This document shows, one piece after another, positions 33,439 through 40,410 of a DNA stretch of 40,410 nucleotides. A model generated the notes under the pieces. That model made no database searches, had not been told where the DNA came from, and saw nothing but the letters and a program-made list of their open reading frames with translations. The position numbers were made by a program, and so were the translations under genes. The first letter of the stretch is position 1; every line of letters begins with the position of its first letter. Source of the stretch: Candidatus Thorarchaeota archaeon MP11T_1 (GTDB taxonomy: Archaea > Asgardarchaeota > Thorarchaeia > Thorarchaeales > Thorarchaeaceae); assembly GCA_002825515.1 (NCBI GenBank), contig PJET01000009.1, positions 1-40,410 of the forward strand. Reading direction: 5' to 3'.

Positions 33439-33699
33439 TTGCACCCCTCGATAAGACTATCAAAAAGCGCACTTCGTGTTCTGCAGTGTTTAACAAAAAG
33501 AGGTCCTCTCCCGCCGAGAGCTATTAGTAAGGAAACAAATGTTCCACTTCGAACTGTGACTTATGCATTAGACCGCTTGGTTGGTAAAGACCTTTGTGAA
33601 AAAATTCCAAACCTAAGTGATATGCGTTGCACACTATACGTTGTTAATCAAGAAAAGGCTAGGGCAATCTTTGCCAGATATGGCTCTGTTATAATGTAG
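33439..33699 (+). CDS. Winged-helix regulator, paralogue 2
   Basis: 86 residues, one winged helix (PPRAISKETNVPLRTVTYALDRL; wing KIPNLSDMRCTLYVVN). A paralogue of the regulator at 31790-32092. TTG start with GGTGA six bases upstream; AT-rich TAATAAAAAAC (33393-33403) is a TATA candidate. Divergent from the Fe-S protein gene and probably co-transcribed with the next small gene 26 bases on. Confidence 0.85.
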   Translation: MHPSIRLSKSALRVLQCLTKRGPLPPRAISKETNVPLRTVTYALDRLVGKDLCEKIPNLSDMRCTLYVVNQEKARAIFARYGSVIM

Positions 33700-33725
33700 T
33701 ATCTTAACGTGGAGATGATTATCTA

Positions 33726-34103
33726 ATGCTGACCTATTCTGAGTTGAAATCGAAGTGTGAAACTGCGATGAGTAATCTCTCACTGAATGATAATGAAGAG
33801 TCAGTATCAGTGCTATATCAGAATGATTGGGTTCGAATTCTTGCTGTTCGTGACTTGGACATTTCAAAAAACTGGAGAATTGAAGTCGAGGTCTCTCTCC
33901 CCAGACAAACATATCCTGAGTCTCAAAAAAATGTGAAACATTTCATTCATAATCTCATAAAGCATCTTGAGTATCTACTTCGGCTTGATGATGAAGGGCT
34001 AAAACTAGGAGTTATGTCGCAAGACAGTTTATGGACCGCTTTTCTAGACTTTGATAATCTGCCTCAAGACAGTTTATTCAAGGCGCTCATACCTCCTTCC
34101 TAG
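33726..34103 (+). CDS. Small soluble protein, unknown function
   Basis: 125 residues, alpha/beta, acidic N-terminus, no signal peptide. The centre (WRIEVEVSLPRQTYP) is predicted strand and a helix follows (KHFIHNLIKHLEYLLRL). ATG with GGAG about twelve bases upstream. It follows wHTH paralogue 2 closely on the same strand and might be its effector or partner; no family is recognised. Confidence 0.6.
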   Translation: MLTYSELKSKCETAMSNLSLNDNEESVSVLYQNDWVRILAVRDLDISKNWRIEVEVSLPRQTYPESQKNVKHFIHNLIKHLEYLLRLDDEGLKLGVMSQDSLWTAFLDFDNLPQDSLFKALIPPS

Positions 34104-34148
34104 TACTCATCTACTACCCATCCAGCGAGTCTTTTATGAAGGGAAACC

Positions 34149-34185
34149 TCATGAAAAAACACAGCCAATGGATGTGTTTTCATGA
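34149..34185 (+). promoter_or_regulatory. Inverted repeat covering the hutU start codon
   Basis: TCATGAAAA-AA-CACA (34149-34163) pairs with TGTGTTTTCATGA (34173-34185): 13 base pairs with a 2-base bulge and a 9-base loop. The ATG of hutU (34182-34184) is in the 3' arm and a GGA lies in the loop. It could hide the start in RNA, or be a DNA operator, since TATA-like CTTTTATG (34131-34138) predicts a start near 34160. Confidence 0.6.
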
Positions 34186-34201
34186 ATCTCGATATTTCTA
34201 A
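34151..34201 (+). CDS. Possible 16-residue leader ORF overlapping hutU
   Basis: ATG to TAA codes MKKHSQWMCFHESRYF, out of frame with hutU and ending 17 bases inside it. AAGGG lies seven bases upstream. It contains two His codons and one Trp. It would only be translated from a transcript starting before 34139. Confidence 0.2.
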   Translation: MKKHSQWMCFHESRYF

Positions 34202-36203
34202 ATCAATGACCATCAAGCTTTCTTCTGAGCTTCCTCCTGAACCAGTGTTTGAGCCACAATATCGAAGGGCTCCGAACAGAGGGTACAATCTGAGCCCAGC
34301 TGAAACTATTGTAGCTGTCAAGAATGCACTACGCTATGTACCAGCGAATCTTCATGAAACTCTTGCACCCGAATTTCTCAAAGAACTCTTGACAAGGGGA
34401 CGCATCTATGGTTATCGATATCGTCCTGCGGGTCCTATCAAAGCGAAGCCCGTTGATGACTACAAAGGTATTCTAGAGGCTCGAGCGATGCAGTTGATGA
34501 TTGACAATAATCTAGATTTTGATGTTGCTCTATATCCCTACGAACTCGTGACTTATGGAGAAAGTGGGCAGGTTTGCCAGAACTGGATGCAGTATCAACT
34601 GATTAAGAAGTATCTCGAAACCATGACTGAGGAACAAACTCTTATCGTCAGCTCAGGTCATCCTGTGGGTCTATTTCCATCTCACAGGAACGCACCGCGA
34701 GCGATAACAACAAACGGTCTTATGGTGGGTATGTTCGATACGCTCGATGGATTTCATCACGCGGCTGCCATGGGTGTGGCCAATTATGGCCAAATGACCG
34801 CAGGTGGTTGGATGTATATAGGCCCTCAAGGGATTGTCCATGGCACATATATCACACTCCTGAATGCAGGAAGGATGTACCTTGGAATCCCTGAAGATGG
34901 TGATCTTAGCGGAAAGGTCTTCCTGACCTCAGGACTTGGTGGAATGAGTGGGGCACAAGCCAAGGCTGTAGAGATAGCTGGTGGTATTGGAATCATTGCT
35001 GAGGTTGACAAAAGTCGTATAGAAACAAGAAGCGACCAAGGTTGGTTAGACAAATACTCTGCAGATCTTGAAGAGATATTTGGTTGGGCTGAAGAATACC
35101 GGAACAAAGGTGAGCCTGTTTCTATTGGCTATTATGGCAATGTTGTTGAACTCTGGGAACATGTGGTGAAGAATAACATTATTGTTGAGCTTGCTTCTGA
35201 CCAGACTTCATGCCATGATGTGTATGGAGGTGGGTATACACCTCAGGGGGTTTCTTTCAAGCAAGGCCGAGAACTTCTCCGAACTGACCGCGATGAGTTC
35301 AATAGACTAGTGAATGTGTCTCTTCGTAAACAGTTCGAACTTATTGAAACCATGACGAAACGGGGTACACATTTCTGGGACTATGGAAACAGCTTCATGA
35401 AGGCTGTGTTTGATGCTGGTGTCAAGAGGATCGCGAAGAATGGTGAGGACACGTCAGATGGTTTTGTCTTCCCCTCCTATGTAGAGGACATAATGGGTCC
35501 AATCTGCTTTGACTACGGTTATGGACCATTCCGATGGGTCTGTCTAAGTGGGAAATCTGAAGACCTAGCGGCAACAGACAAAATGGCAATGTCTCGTATC
35601 GATCCTAATCGTCGAGGCCAAGATCGTGATAATTACATCTGGATTCGAGATGCAGAGAAGAACGCTCTCGTGGTTGGTTCTCAAGCCCGTATTCTGTATG
35701 CGGATTCCATAGGGCGCGTGGACATAGCACTTGCCTTTAACAAGATGGTGCGGGAGAAACAAGTGGGGCCAATAATGTTGGGTCGGGACCATCACGACAC
35801 AGGAGGGACTGACTCTCCCTTCAGAGAAACTGCAAACATTCGCGATGGTAGTAATGTGATGAGCGATATGGCTCATCAATGTTGGGCTGGTAATGCAGCT
35901 CGTGGAATGACACTATGTGTACTATCTAATGGCGGTGGTGTAGGCTCCGGAAAGGCAATCAATGGTGGATTTGGTCTGGTTCTAGATGGCTCTGAGCGTG
36001 TAGACAATGTTGTTCGGTCAGCTCTCGATTGGGATGTTATGAGTGGTGTTGCACGTCGTGCATGGGCACGAAATGATCATGCTATAGAAACAGCTATTGA
36101 ATGGAATGAACGATTGGGACACAATGGACAGATTTCACTTCCATTCATTCCAAAGAAGGGCTTAGTAGAGGAACTGGTCGAAAAAACGCTTCATGAAACA
36201 TAA
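34182..36203 (+). CDS. hutU: Urocanate hydratase, long (UROC1-like) type
   Basis: 673 residues, against about 555 in common bacterial HutU and 676 in the human enzyme. The NAD site is SGLGGMSGAQAKA; the C-terminal half has GYGPFRWVCLSG, VVGSQARILYAD, GRDHHDTGGTDSPFRET and NGGGVGSGKAINGGFGLVLDG. It uses NAD+ to add water to urocanate, giving imidazolonepropionate. ATG 34182; ATG 34206 is a possible shorter start. First of the hut cluster, upstream of hutH on the same strand by 112 bases. Confidence 0.96.
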   Translation: MNLDISKSMTIKLSSELPPEPVFEPQYRRAPNRGYNLSPAETIVAVKNALRYVPANLHETLAPEFLKELLTRGRIYGYRYRPAGPIKAKPVDDYKGILEARAMQLMIDNNLDFDVALYPYELVTYGESGQVCQNWMQYQLIKKYLETMTEEQTLIVSSGHPVGLFPSHRNAPRAITTNGLMVGMFDTLDGFHHAAAMGVANYGQMTAGGWMYIGPQGIVHGTYITLLNAGRMYLGIPEDGDLSGKVFLTSGLGGMSGAQAKAVEIAGGIGIIAEVDKSRIETRSDQGWLDKYSADLEEIFGWAEEYRNKGEPVSIGYYGNVVELWEHVVKNNIIVELASDQTSCHDVYGGGYTPQGVSFKQGRELLRTDRDEFNRLVNVSLRKQFELIETMTKRGTHFWDYGNSFMKAVFDAGVKRIAKNGEDTSDGFVFPSYVEDIMGPICFDYGYGPFRWVCLSGKSEDLAATDKMAMSRIDPNRRGQDRDNYIWIRDAEKNALVVGSQARILYADSIGRVDIALAFNKMVREKQVGPIMLGRDHHDTGGTDSPFRETANIRDGSNVMSDMAHQCWAGNAARGMTLCVLSNGGGVGSGKAINGGFGLVLDGSERVDNVVRSALDWDVMSGVARRAWARNDHAIETAIEWNERLGHNGQISLPFIPKKGLVEELVEKTLHET

Positions 36204-36315
36204 CAATCCAGGTCTTCAAGTTTAACGATAACTACTAAAGAGAGCTTCTATGAACCTCACCAAACAGTAACTCGTTTCTAATGGTTGCTGTGTATGTTGG
36301 GCTTTGGTGGATACA

Positions 36316-37848
36316 ATGCCTGTCATGGTTGATGGTGAGAGTCTCACTATAGAAGATGTTGTACAAGTTGCGCGATACAAAGAGCCAGTAGTTTTACATG
36401 AATCAACAATTCCTCGAATCAAGAAGAGTCGAGCAGTGGTTGAAAATGCAGTCAAAAAGAATGATGTTGTTTATGGGGTCAATACTGGCTTTGGAGACCT
36501 CTCTGATGTATCCATCAACAAGGATGATTTAGCTCGCCTTCAAGTCAACTTAATCCGCAGTCACAGTGCAGGAGTTGGTCCTCCGTTCTCAAAAGAAGTT
36601 GTGCGGGGAATGATGCTCCTCAGAGTCAATGCACTTGCGAAAGGCTACTCTGGAGTTCGACTAGAAGTCATTGAAACCCTGATTGAGATGTTGAACAAAG
36701 ACGTCACTCCCGTTGTTCCACAACAGGGTTCTGTTGGATCTAGTGGCGATTTGGCTCCTCTAGCTCACATGGCATTGGTTCTTATTGGCGAGGGTGAGGC
36801 CTTCATATCAGAGAAAATAGTTGGTGGAGGAGAAGCACTTAGTAAAGCTGGAATCAAACCTGTTGAGCTGCAAGCCAAAGAAGGAGTGGCATTGATAAAT
36901 GGAACCCAACCAATGAGTGCAGTTGGTGTCATCACGGTCTATGATGCAATACGATTAATTCATGATGCAACCATTGCCTCCTCGATGAGTCTTGAAGCAT
37001 TGCGTGGAACTCGGATGGCTTCGGACAAAAGGATTCACTCTCTTCGCCCACATGAAGGACAAATAGACGTAGCTTCAGCTCAAAGAAAGATCCTTCTAGA
37101 TAGTGAAATCAACCAATCTCATGCTGAATGTGGAAAAGTACAAGATGCATACTCGTTAAGATGCATTCCTCAGGTATTAGGCGCATCATTGGATACAATA
37201 CGGTATGTCTATAGTGTTTTAGAAACGGAAATCAACTCAGCCACTGATAACCCCCTTGTTTTTGGTGACGATGGCGCAGTGCTATCTGGAGGCAATTTTC
37301 ACGGGCAGCCTGTAGCTCTAGCAATGGACTTCATTGGAATTGCGATATCTGAGATTGCTAATATCTCTGAACGTCGGATAAATCGATTAGTCAATCCAAA
37401 TTTGAGCGAATTACCAGCATTTCTCACTACTGAGGGCGGTCTCGAGTCAGGGATGATGATTGCACAATATACAGCTGCAGGACTTGTTTCAGAGAACAAA
37501 GTGTTGTCCCATCCAGCAAGCGTTGATTCAATCCCTACGAGTGCAGACCAAGAGGATCATGTTAGTATGGGCACAATAGCTGCACGAAAGGCAGCAACCA
37601 TCCTTGAGAACTCACAAAATGTTATTGCGATTGAGTACATGTGTGCTGCTCAAGGCATTGATTTTCTTGCTCCCCTGAGCCCATCAGCTCCCTTACAGGA
37701 GGCTCACAAGACCATAAGAAGCGCAGTCTCCAAACTGGAGGATGATAGACCGCTCTCTTCAGACATTAAGAAGATATGTGAACTCATGAAGTCTGGTGAT
37801 ATAATCGCCTCAGTTGAGTCAGTCACAGGCCCTCTTTATGAGAACTAG
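36316..37848 (+). CDS. hutH: Histidine ammonia-lyase
   Basis: 510 residues from ATG 36316, which has GGTGG five bases upstream; with this start Tyr53 (YGVNTGFG) and the MIO triad 142-144 fall at the same numbers as in Pseudomonas HutH. The triad is Ser142-Ser143-Gly144 (GSVGSSGDLAPL), not the usual Ala-Ser-Gly. The enzyme converts histidine to urocanate and ammonia. It ends four bases inside the opposing hutI gene. Confidence 0.96.
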   Translation: MPVMVDGESLTIEDVVQVARYKEPVVLHESTIPRIKKSRAVVENAVKKNDVVYGVNTGFGDLSDVSINKDDLARLQVNLIRSHSAGVGPPFSKEVVRGMMLLRVNALAKGYSGVRLEVIETLIEMLNKDVTPVVPQQGSVGSSGDLAPLAHMALVLIGEGEAFISEKIVGGGEALSKAGIKPVELQAKEGVALINGTQPMSAVGVITVYDAIRLIHDATIASSMSLEALRGTRMASDKRIHSLRPHEGQIDVASAQRKILLDSEINQSHAECGKVQDAYSLRCIPQVLGASLDTIRYVYSVLETEINSATDNPLVFGDDGAVLSGGNFHGQPVALAMDFIGIAISEIANISERRINRLVNPNLSELPAFLTTEGGLESGMMIAQYTAAGLVSENKVLSHPASVDSIPTSADQEDHVSMGTIAARKAATILENSQNVIAIEYMCAAQGIDFLAPLSPSAPLQEAHKTIRSAVSKLEDDRPLSSDIKKICELMKSGDIIASVESVTGPLYEN

Positions 37849-39119
37849 GGTCCCAGCTTTGTATGAATTACTTGTCCATTTGAAATGACAGTATGAACTA
37901 AATTGACACCGAATCTCCAAGTCAGATACTCTGGATTGGGACATTCAAGAATGAGAATATCCGCCGCTTTTCCCACCTCAATACTCCCGTGTGTTGCTCC
38001 TCTGTCTAATGCATGCGCTGCGTTAATAGTGACTGCGGAGAGGGCTTCTCTAGGCGTCATCTTCATTCTGTAACATGACAAAGCAATGGTGAAGAATAGA
38101 GACTCGTTTGCACAATTGGGATTAAAGTCAGTTGCAAGAGACACAGGCAATCCCATCTCTATCATCCTACGAGCATCTGCATAATTGGTTCCAAGACTGA
38201 ATGCTGTTGCAGGCAAGAGGGTCGCAATTGTGCCTGCTTTGAGCATCGCTTCAAGACCATCATCAGCCGCCATCAACAAGTGATCAGCAGAAATAGCCCC
38301 AACTTCAGCAGCTAGAGCCGCCCCACCAAGCTGTACAATCTCATCAGCATGAATTTTGAGTTTCAATCCCTTCTCCTTTGCTGCAAGAAGAATTCTTCTT
38401 GACTGGTCAATGTCAAATACGCCTTTTTCACAAAAAACATCACAGAATTCCGCTAGATTATTTTCGACCACAGCTGGTATCATCTCATCAACGACTAAAT
38501 CTACATATGCGTCGGTCTTTCCCTCAAACTCTGGAGGAACAGCATGTGCTCCTATGAAGGTTGAGACTAGATTGAGTGGTAGTTTACTCCTAAGTGAGTC
38601 CACAGCTCTTAGCATTTTAAGCTCATTCTCTGTGTCGAGTCCATATCCACTCTTTGCCTCAATTGTAGTACTTCCCAAACTCAACATACTCTCGGCATAC
38701 GAGAATGAATTCTTGACTAGCTCACTTTGGCTCGCTGCTCTCGTAGATCGAAGAGTGTTCAGAATCCCACCACCTGCCTCAAGAATCTCGAGATATGACT
38801 TTCCTGCAAGCTTCATAGCAAAATCTTGCTCCCTTGACCCTCCGAATACAAGGTGTGTGTGACTGTCTATGAAACCTGGCGTTGCAAGCATTCCGGGGAA
38901 TTCAATTGCTGGAAGTTTTGGTTCTTCAGTTACTTGTGAAAGAACATCTTTGGTAGAGTCAACAGCTATGATTATGCCATCTTTGATTGCAATGGCGCCG
39001 TTCTCAATCACAGAAATCTCATTCATTTGTGCTCCTGTCTTTGGAGTATCACTATGTCCTTCCAATGTAGCAACCTGTCCAATGTGTGTGAGGAGAAGGT
39101 CTGGCTTCATTTTTACCAC
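37845..39119 (-). CDS. hutI: Imidazolonepropionase
   Basis: 424 residues (421 if ATG 39110 is the start). Amidohydrolase fold with metal-binding SHTHLVFGGSRE, IGAHAVPPEF, KIHADEIVQLGG, SADHL and ATDFNPN. It opens the ring of imidazolonepropionate to formiminoglutamate. Convergent with hutH, overlapping by four bases, so the three hut genes are on two transcripts. No HutF, HutG or formiminotransferase follows in the window. Confidence 0.96.
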   Translation of the reverse strand: MVKMKPDLLLTHIGQVATLEGHSDTPKTGAQMNEISVIENGAIAIKDGIIIAVDSTKDVLSQVTEEPKLPAIEFPGMLATPGFIDSHTHLVFGGSREQDFAMKLAGKSYLEILEAGGGILNTLRSTRAASQSELVKNSFSYAESMLSLGSTTIEAKSGYGLDTENELKMLRAVDSLRSKLPLNLVSTFIGAHAVPPEFEGKTDAYVDLVVDEMIPAVVENNLAEFCDVFCEKGVFDIDQSRRILLAAKEKGLKLKIHADEIVQLGGAALAAEVGAISADHLLMAADDGLEAMLKAGTIATLLPATAFSLGTNYADARRMIEMGLPVSLATDFNPNCANESLFFTIALSCYRMKMTPREALSAVTINAAHALDRGATHGSIEVGKAADILILECPNPEYLTWRFGVNLVHTVISNGQVIHTKLGP

Positions 39120-39229
39120 TCTGCCTTTAGGATACAGGTTCTATGATTTGGATTTTCCAGCAATAAATCAGACGGATTAATTAGGGAGGGGCGTTCGAAA
39201 CCATCAAGGCAGAACTGGAGTACTATATT

Positions 39230-39811
39230 ATGGACTATCTGATTCTAAGCTGGCAGGATGTGTATAACCTGACTCTTCAACTATCAGAGCGAATTGTGAA
39301 TAGTGGATATGTACCAGATGTCATTGTCGGGATTGCTAGAGGTGGATGGATTCCAGCGCGGATTCTCTCAGATGTACTTTATGCCAGTACTCTGCAGAAT
39401 ATTCGAATTGAGTACTATACTGATGTTGGGGCTAAAGGAAAGGAACCTAAAATCACACAGCCTTTGACGGAATCTATGGAGAAAAAAAACATACTTTTGG
39501 TTGATGAGGTTGCAGACACTGGCGATACATTGCAGCATGCAATTGATCATGTCAAAGCGCTCGGTGCTGCAGTTGTTCGTTCTGCAGTACTACACTACAA
39601 ACCAACATCCACCATAAAGCCTGATTATTTCATGGTTGAAACTTCTAGCTGGACTGTATATCCATGGGAGAATCGAGAGTCAATTATAGCTCTAGTCAAG
39701 ATCTTCAAATCTGAGAATGATTCTTTAACTATGAAGGAAATTAGAGACAAACTTGTGTTTGATGTTGGATTCGAACCAACTGTTGCTGATTATTTCATTA
39801 GCCGACTTTGA
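39230..39811 (+). CDS. Purine-type phosphoribosyltransferase
   Basis: 193 residues. PRPP loop ILLVDEVADTGDTL (about 87-100) and VIVGIARGGWIPARIL near the N-terminus fit archaeal HGPRT/xanthine-guanine-type enzymes. The last about 45 residues (after LVKIFKSEND) are an added helical tail. ATG with GGAG ten bases upstream; TATA-like GATTAATTAG at about 39173-39182. Followed by cgi121 after 15 bases. Confidence 0.88.
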   Translation: MDYLILSWQDVYNLTLQLSERIVNSGYVPDVIVGIARGGWIPARILSDVLYASTLQNIRIEYYTDVGAKGKEPKITQPLTESMEKKNILLVDEVADTGDTLQHAIDHVKALGAAVVRSAVLHYKPTSTIKPDYFMVETSSWTVYPWENRESIIALVKIFKSENDSLTMKEIRDKLVFDVGFEPTVADYFISRL

Positions 39812-39826
39812 TGTGAGGCCAATCCA

Positions 39827-40408
39827 TTGCGAATTGAAAAACTTGGTAATGATGGCAATGGTAGGATTATTGGAATAGCAGAGTTTCATAATTCAACTAA
39901 CCTGAAGCAGAAAGAATTGATACAAATCGCTGAATCATTATCAAGCGAAATTCTCACAGTTCAGCTTCTGAATGGACTGCTGATTGCAGATGAGATTCAT
40001 CTACTCTCAGCAGCGCAGAATGCAATTAATGCACAGCAAGGAGAATACATGCTTTCACGGAGTTTAGATGTGGAAATCCTTGTTTTTGCTTCTGCACAAC
40101 GACAAATAGGTAAAGCTATTGATGCCTTGGGTGTGTATGATGGTCTCGACGAAATAGCTGCTGTGGTAATCGGACTTGATGAAGGTTCTGTAGAAAAGGT
40201 CATCCACGATTTAACCAAACGAATTGGGAAGGAGATAATCCCCTCATTTCCAATTATGGAGGAACGAATCGCACTGATAAAGAATCACTATGAGATAAGC
40301 GACAAAGAAATCAATACTGTTTCAGACACAGATAGTTTAGAATCAAAGATGTTGGCTCTCTCTCGCTGTCTTGTGAGTAGAGTTTCTCTTGTAGCATTTG
40401 AAAGCTGA
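39827..40408 (+). CDS. cgi121: KEOPS complex subunit Cgi121
   Basis: 193 residues. NAINAQQGEYMLSRSLDVEI followed by LVFASAQRQIGKAIDALGV is the Cgi121/TPRKB core that binds Bud32 and the tRNA CCA end. The C-terminal 50 residues are more variable. TTG start with TGAGG nine bases upstream; complete, ending 2 bases before the edge. With Pcc1 at 24572 this is the second KEOPS gene here; Kae1 and Bud32 are not in the window. Confidence 0.88.
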   Translation: MRIEKLGNDGNGRIIGIAEFHNSTNLKQKELIQIAESLSSEILTVQLLNGLLIADEIHLLSAAQNAINAQQGEYMLSRSLDVEILVFASAQRQIGKAIDALGVYDGLDEIAAVVIGLDEGSVEKVIHDLTKRIGKEIIPSFPIMEERIALIKNHYEISDKEINTVSDTDSLESKMLALSRCLVSRVSLVAFES

Positions 40409-40410
40409 AT

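Noticed and set aside
38356..38862. A 168-codon plus-strand ORF opposite hutI.
   Set aside because: It is antisense to a clearly coding, conserved gene and has no family features.

Overview
The window is archaeal chromosome. It carries a proteasome alpha subunit, SBDS, the exosome proteins Rrp4, Rrp41 and Rrp42, ribosomal protein eL43, a Brix-domain protein, the KEOPS subunits Pcc1 and Cgi121, prefoldin beta and an archaeal nickel regulator. Promoters look like archaeal TATA boxes about 25 bases before the start of transcription, and Shine-Dalgarno sites with GTG or TTG starts are common. The moderate GC, acidic protein tails and mix of pathways would fit an Asgard-type lineage such as Thorarchaeota, but that is an impression, not a demonstrated placement. 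I saw no tRNA, rRNA, CRISPR array, transposase or insertion sequence.

Layout. 1-4250: the 3' end of hdrB converges on a two-gene unit of a very large tandem hdrA and a DUF2096-like gene; an 18-bp perfect palindrome lies at the hdrA promoter. 4280-8870: a lone polytopic membrane protein, an SCP2-like lipid-binding protein, a wHTH regulator coupled to a small membrane protein, and an ABC-2 exporter ending in a hairpin plus T-run terminator. 8926-14959: a promoter with several dyads precedes a tight five-gene run of 2-hydroxyacid dehydrogenase, LsrK/xylulokinase-like FGGY kinase, class II aldolase, tungsten aldehyde:ferredoxin oxidoreductase and AEC-type carrier. It reads as a sugar (or AI-2-like) catabolic route in which a phosphorylated sugar is cleaved and the aldehyde is oxidised with ferredoxin. 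15017-18657: a small coiled-coil protein, then a metal ABC transporter of the Znu/Tro type whose ATPase and permease are co-transcribed with NikR, with the binding-protein gene divergent.

19347-26591 is the conserved archaeal proteasome/exosome/translation superoperon: psmA, SBDS, rrp4, rrp41, rrp42, eL43, Brix, pcc1, prefoldin beta, DUF3194 and a DHH phosphoesterase. Rrp4, Rrp41 and eL43 all carry acidic C-terminal tails, and rpoP is not at its usual place next to eL43. 26605-29040 encodes an ECF transporter energising module (A, A', T) without an S component. A class II photolyase follows. 30516-34103 is a region of poorly known genes: a TPR-like protein, a VOC protein, and an Fe-S protein flanked by two paralogous wHTH regulators.

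34182-39119 holds the first three steps of histidine degradation (hutU, hutH, hutI). HutU is of the long, animal UROC1-like type, HutH has a Ser-Ser-Gly MIO triad, and the hutU start codon lies inside a strong inverted repeat that also overlaps a 16-codon upstream ORF. The window closes with a phosphoribosyltransferase and Cgi121. The most interesting leads are the kinase-aldolase-AOR operon, the hutU leader, the tandem HdrA with its palindromic operator, NikR beside a Znu-type transporter, and the wHTH pair around the Fe-S protein.
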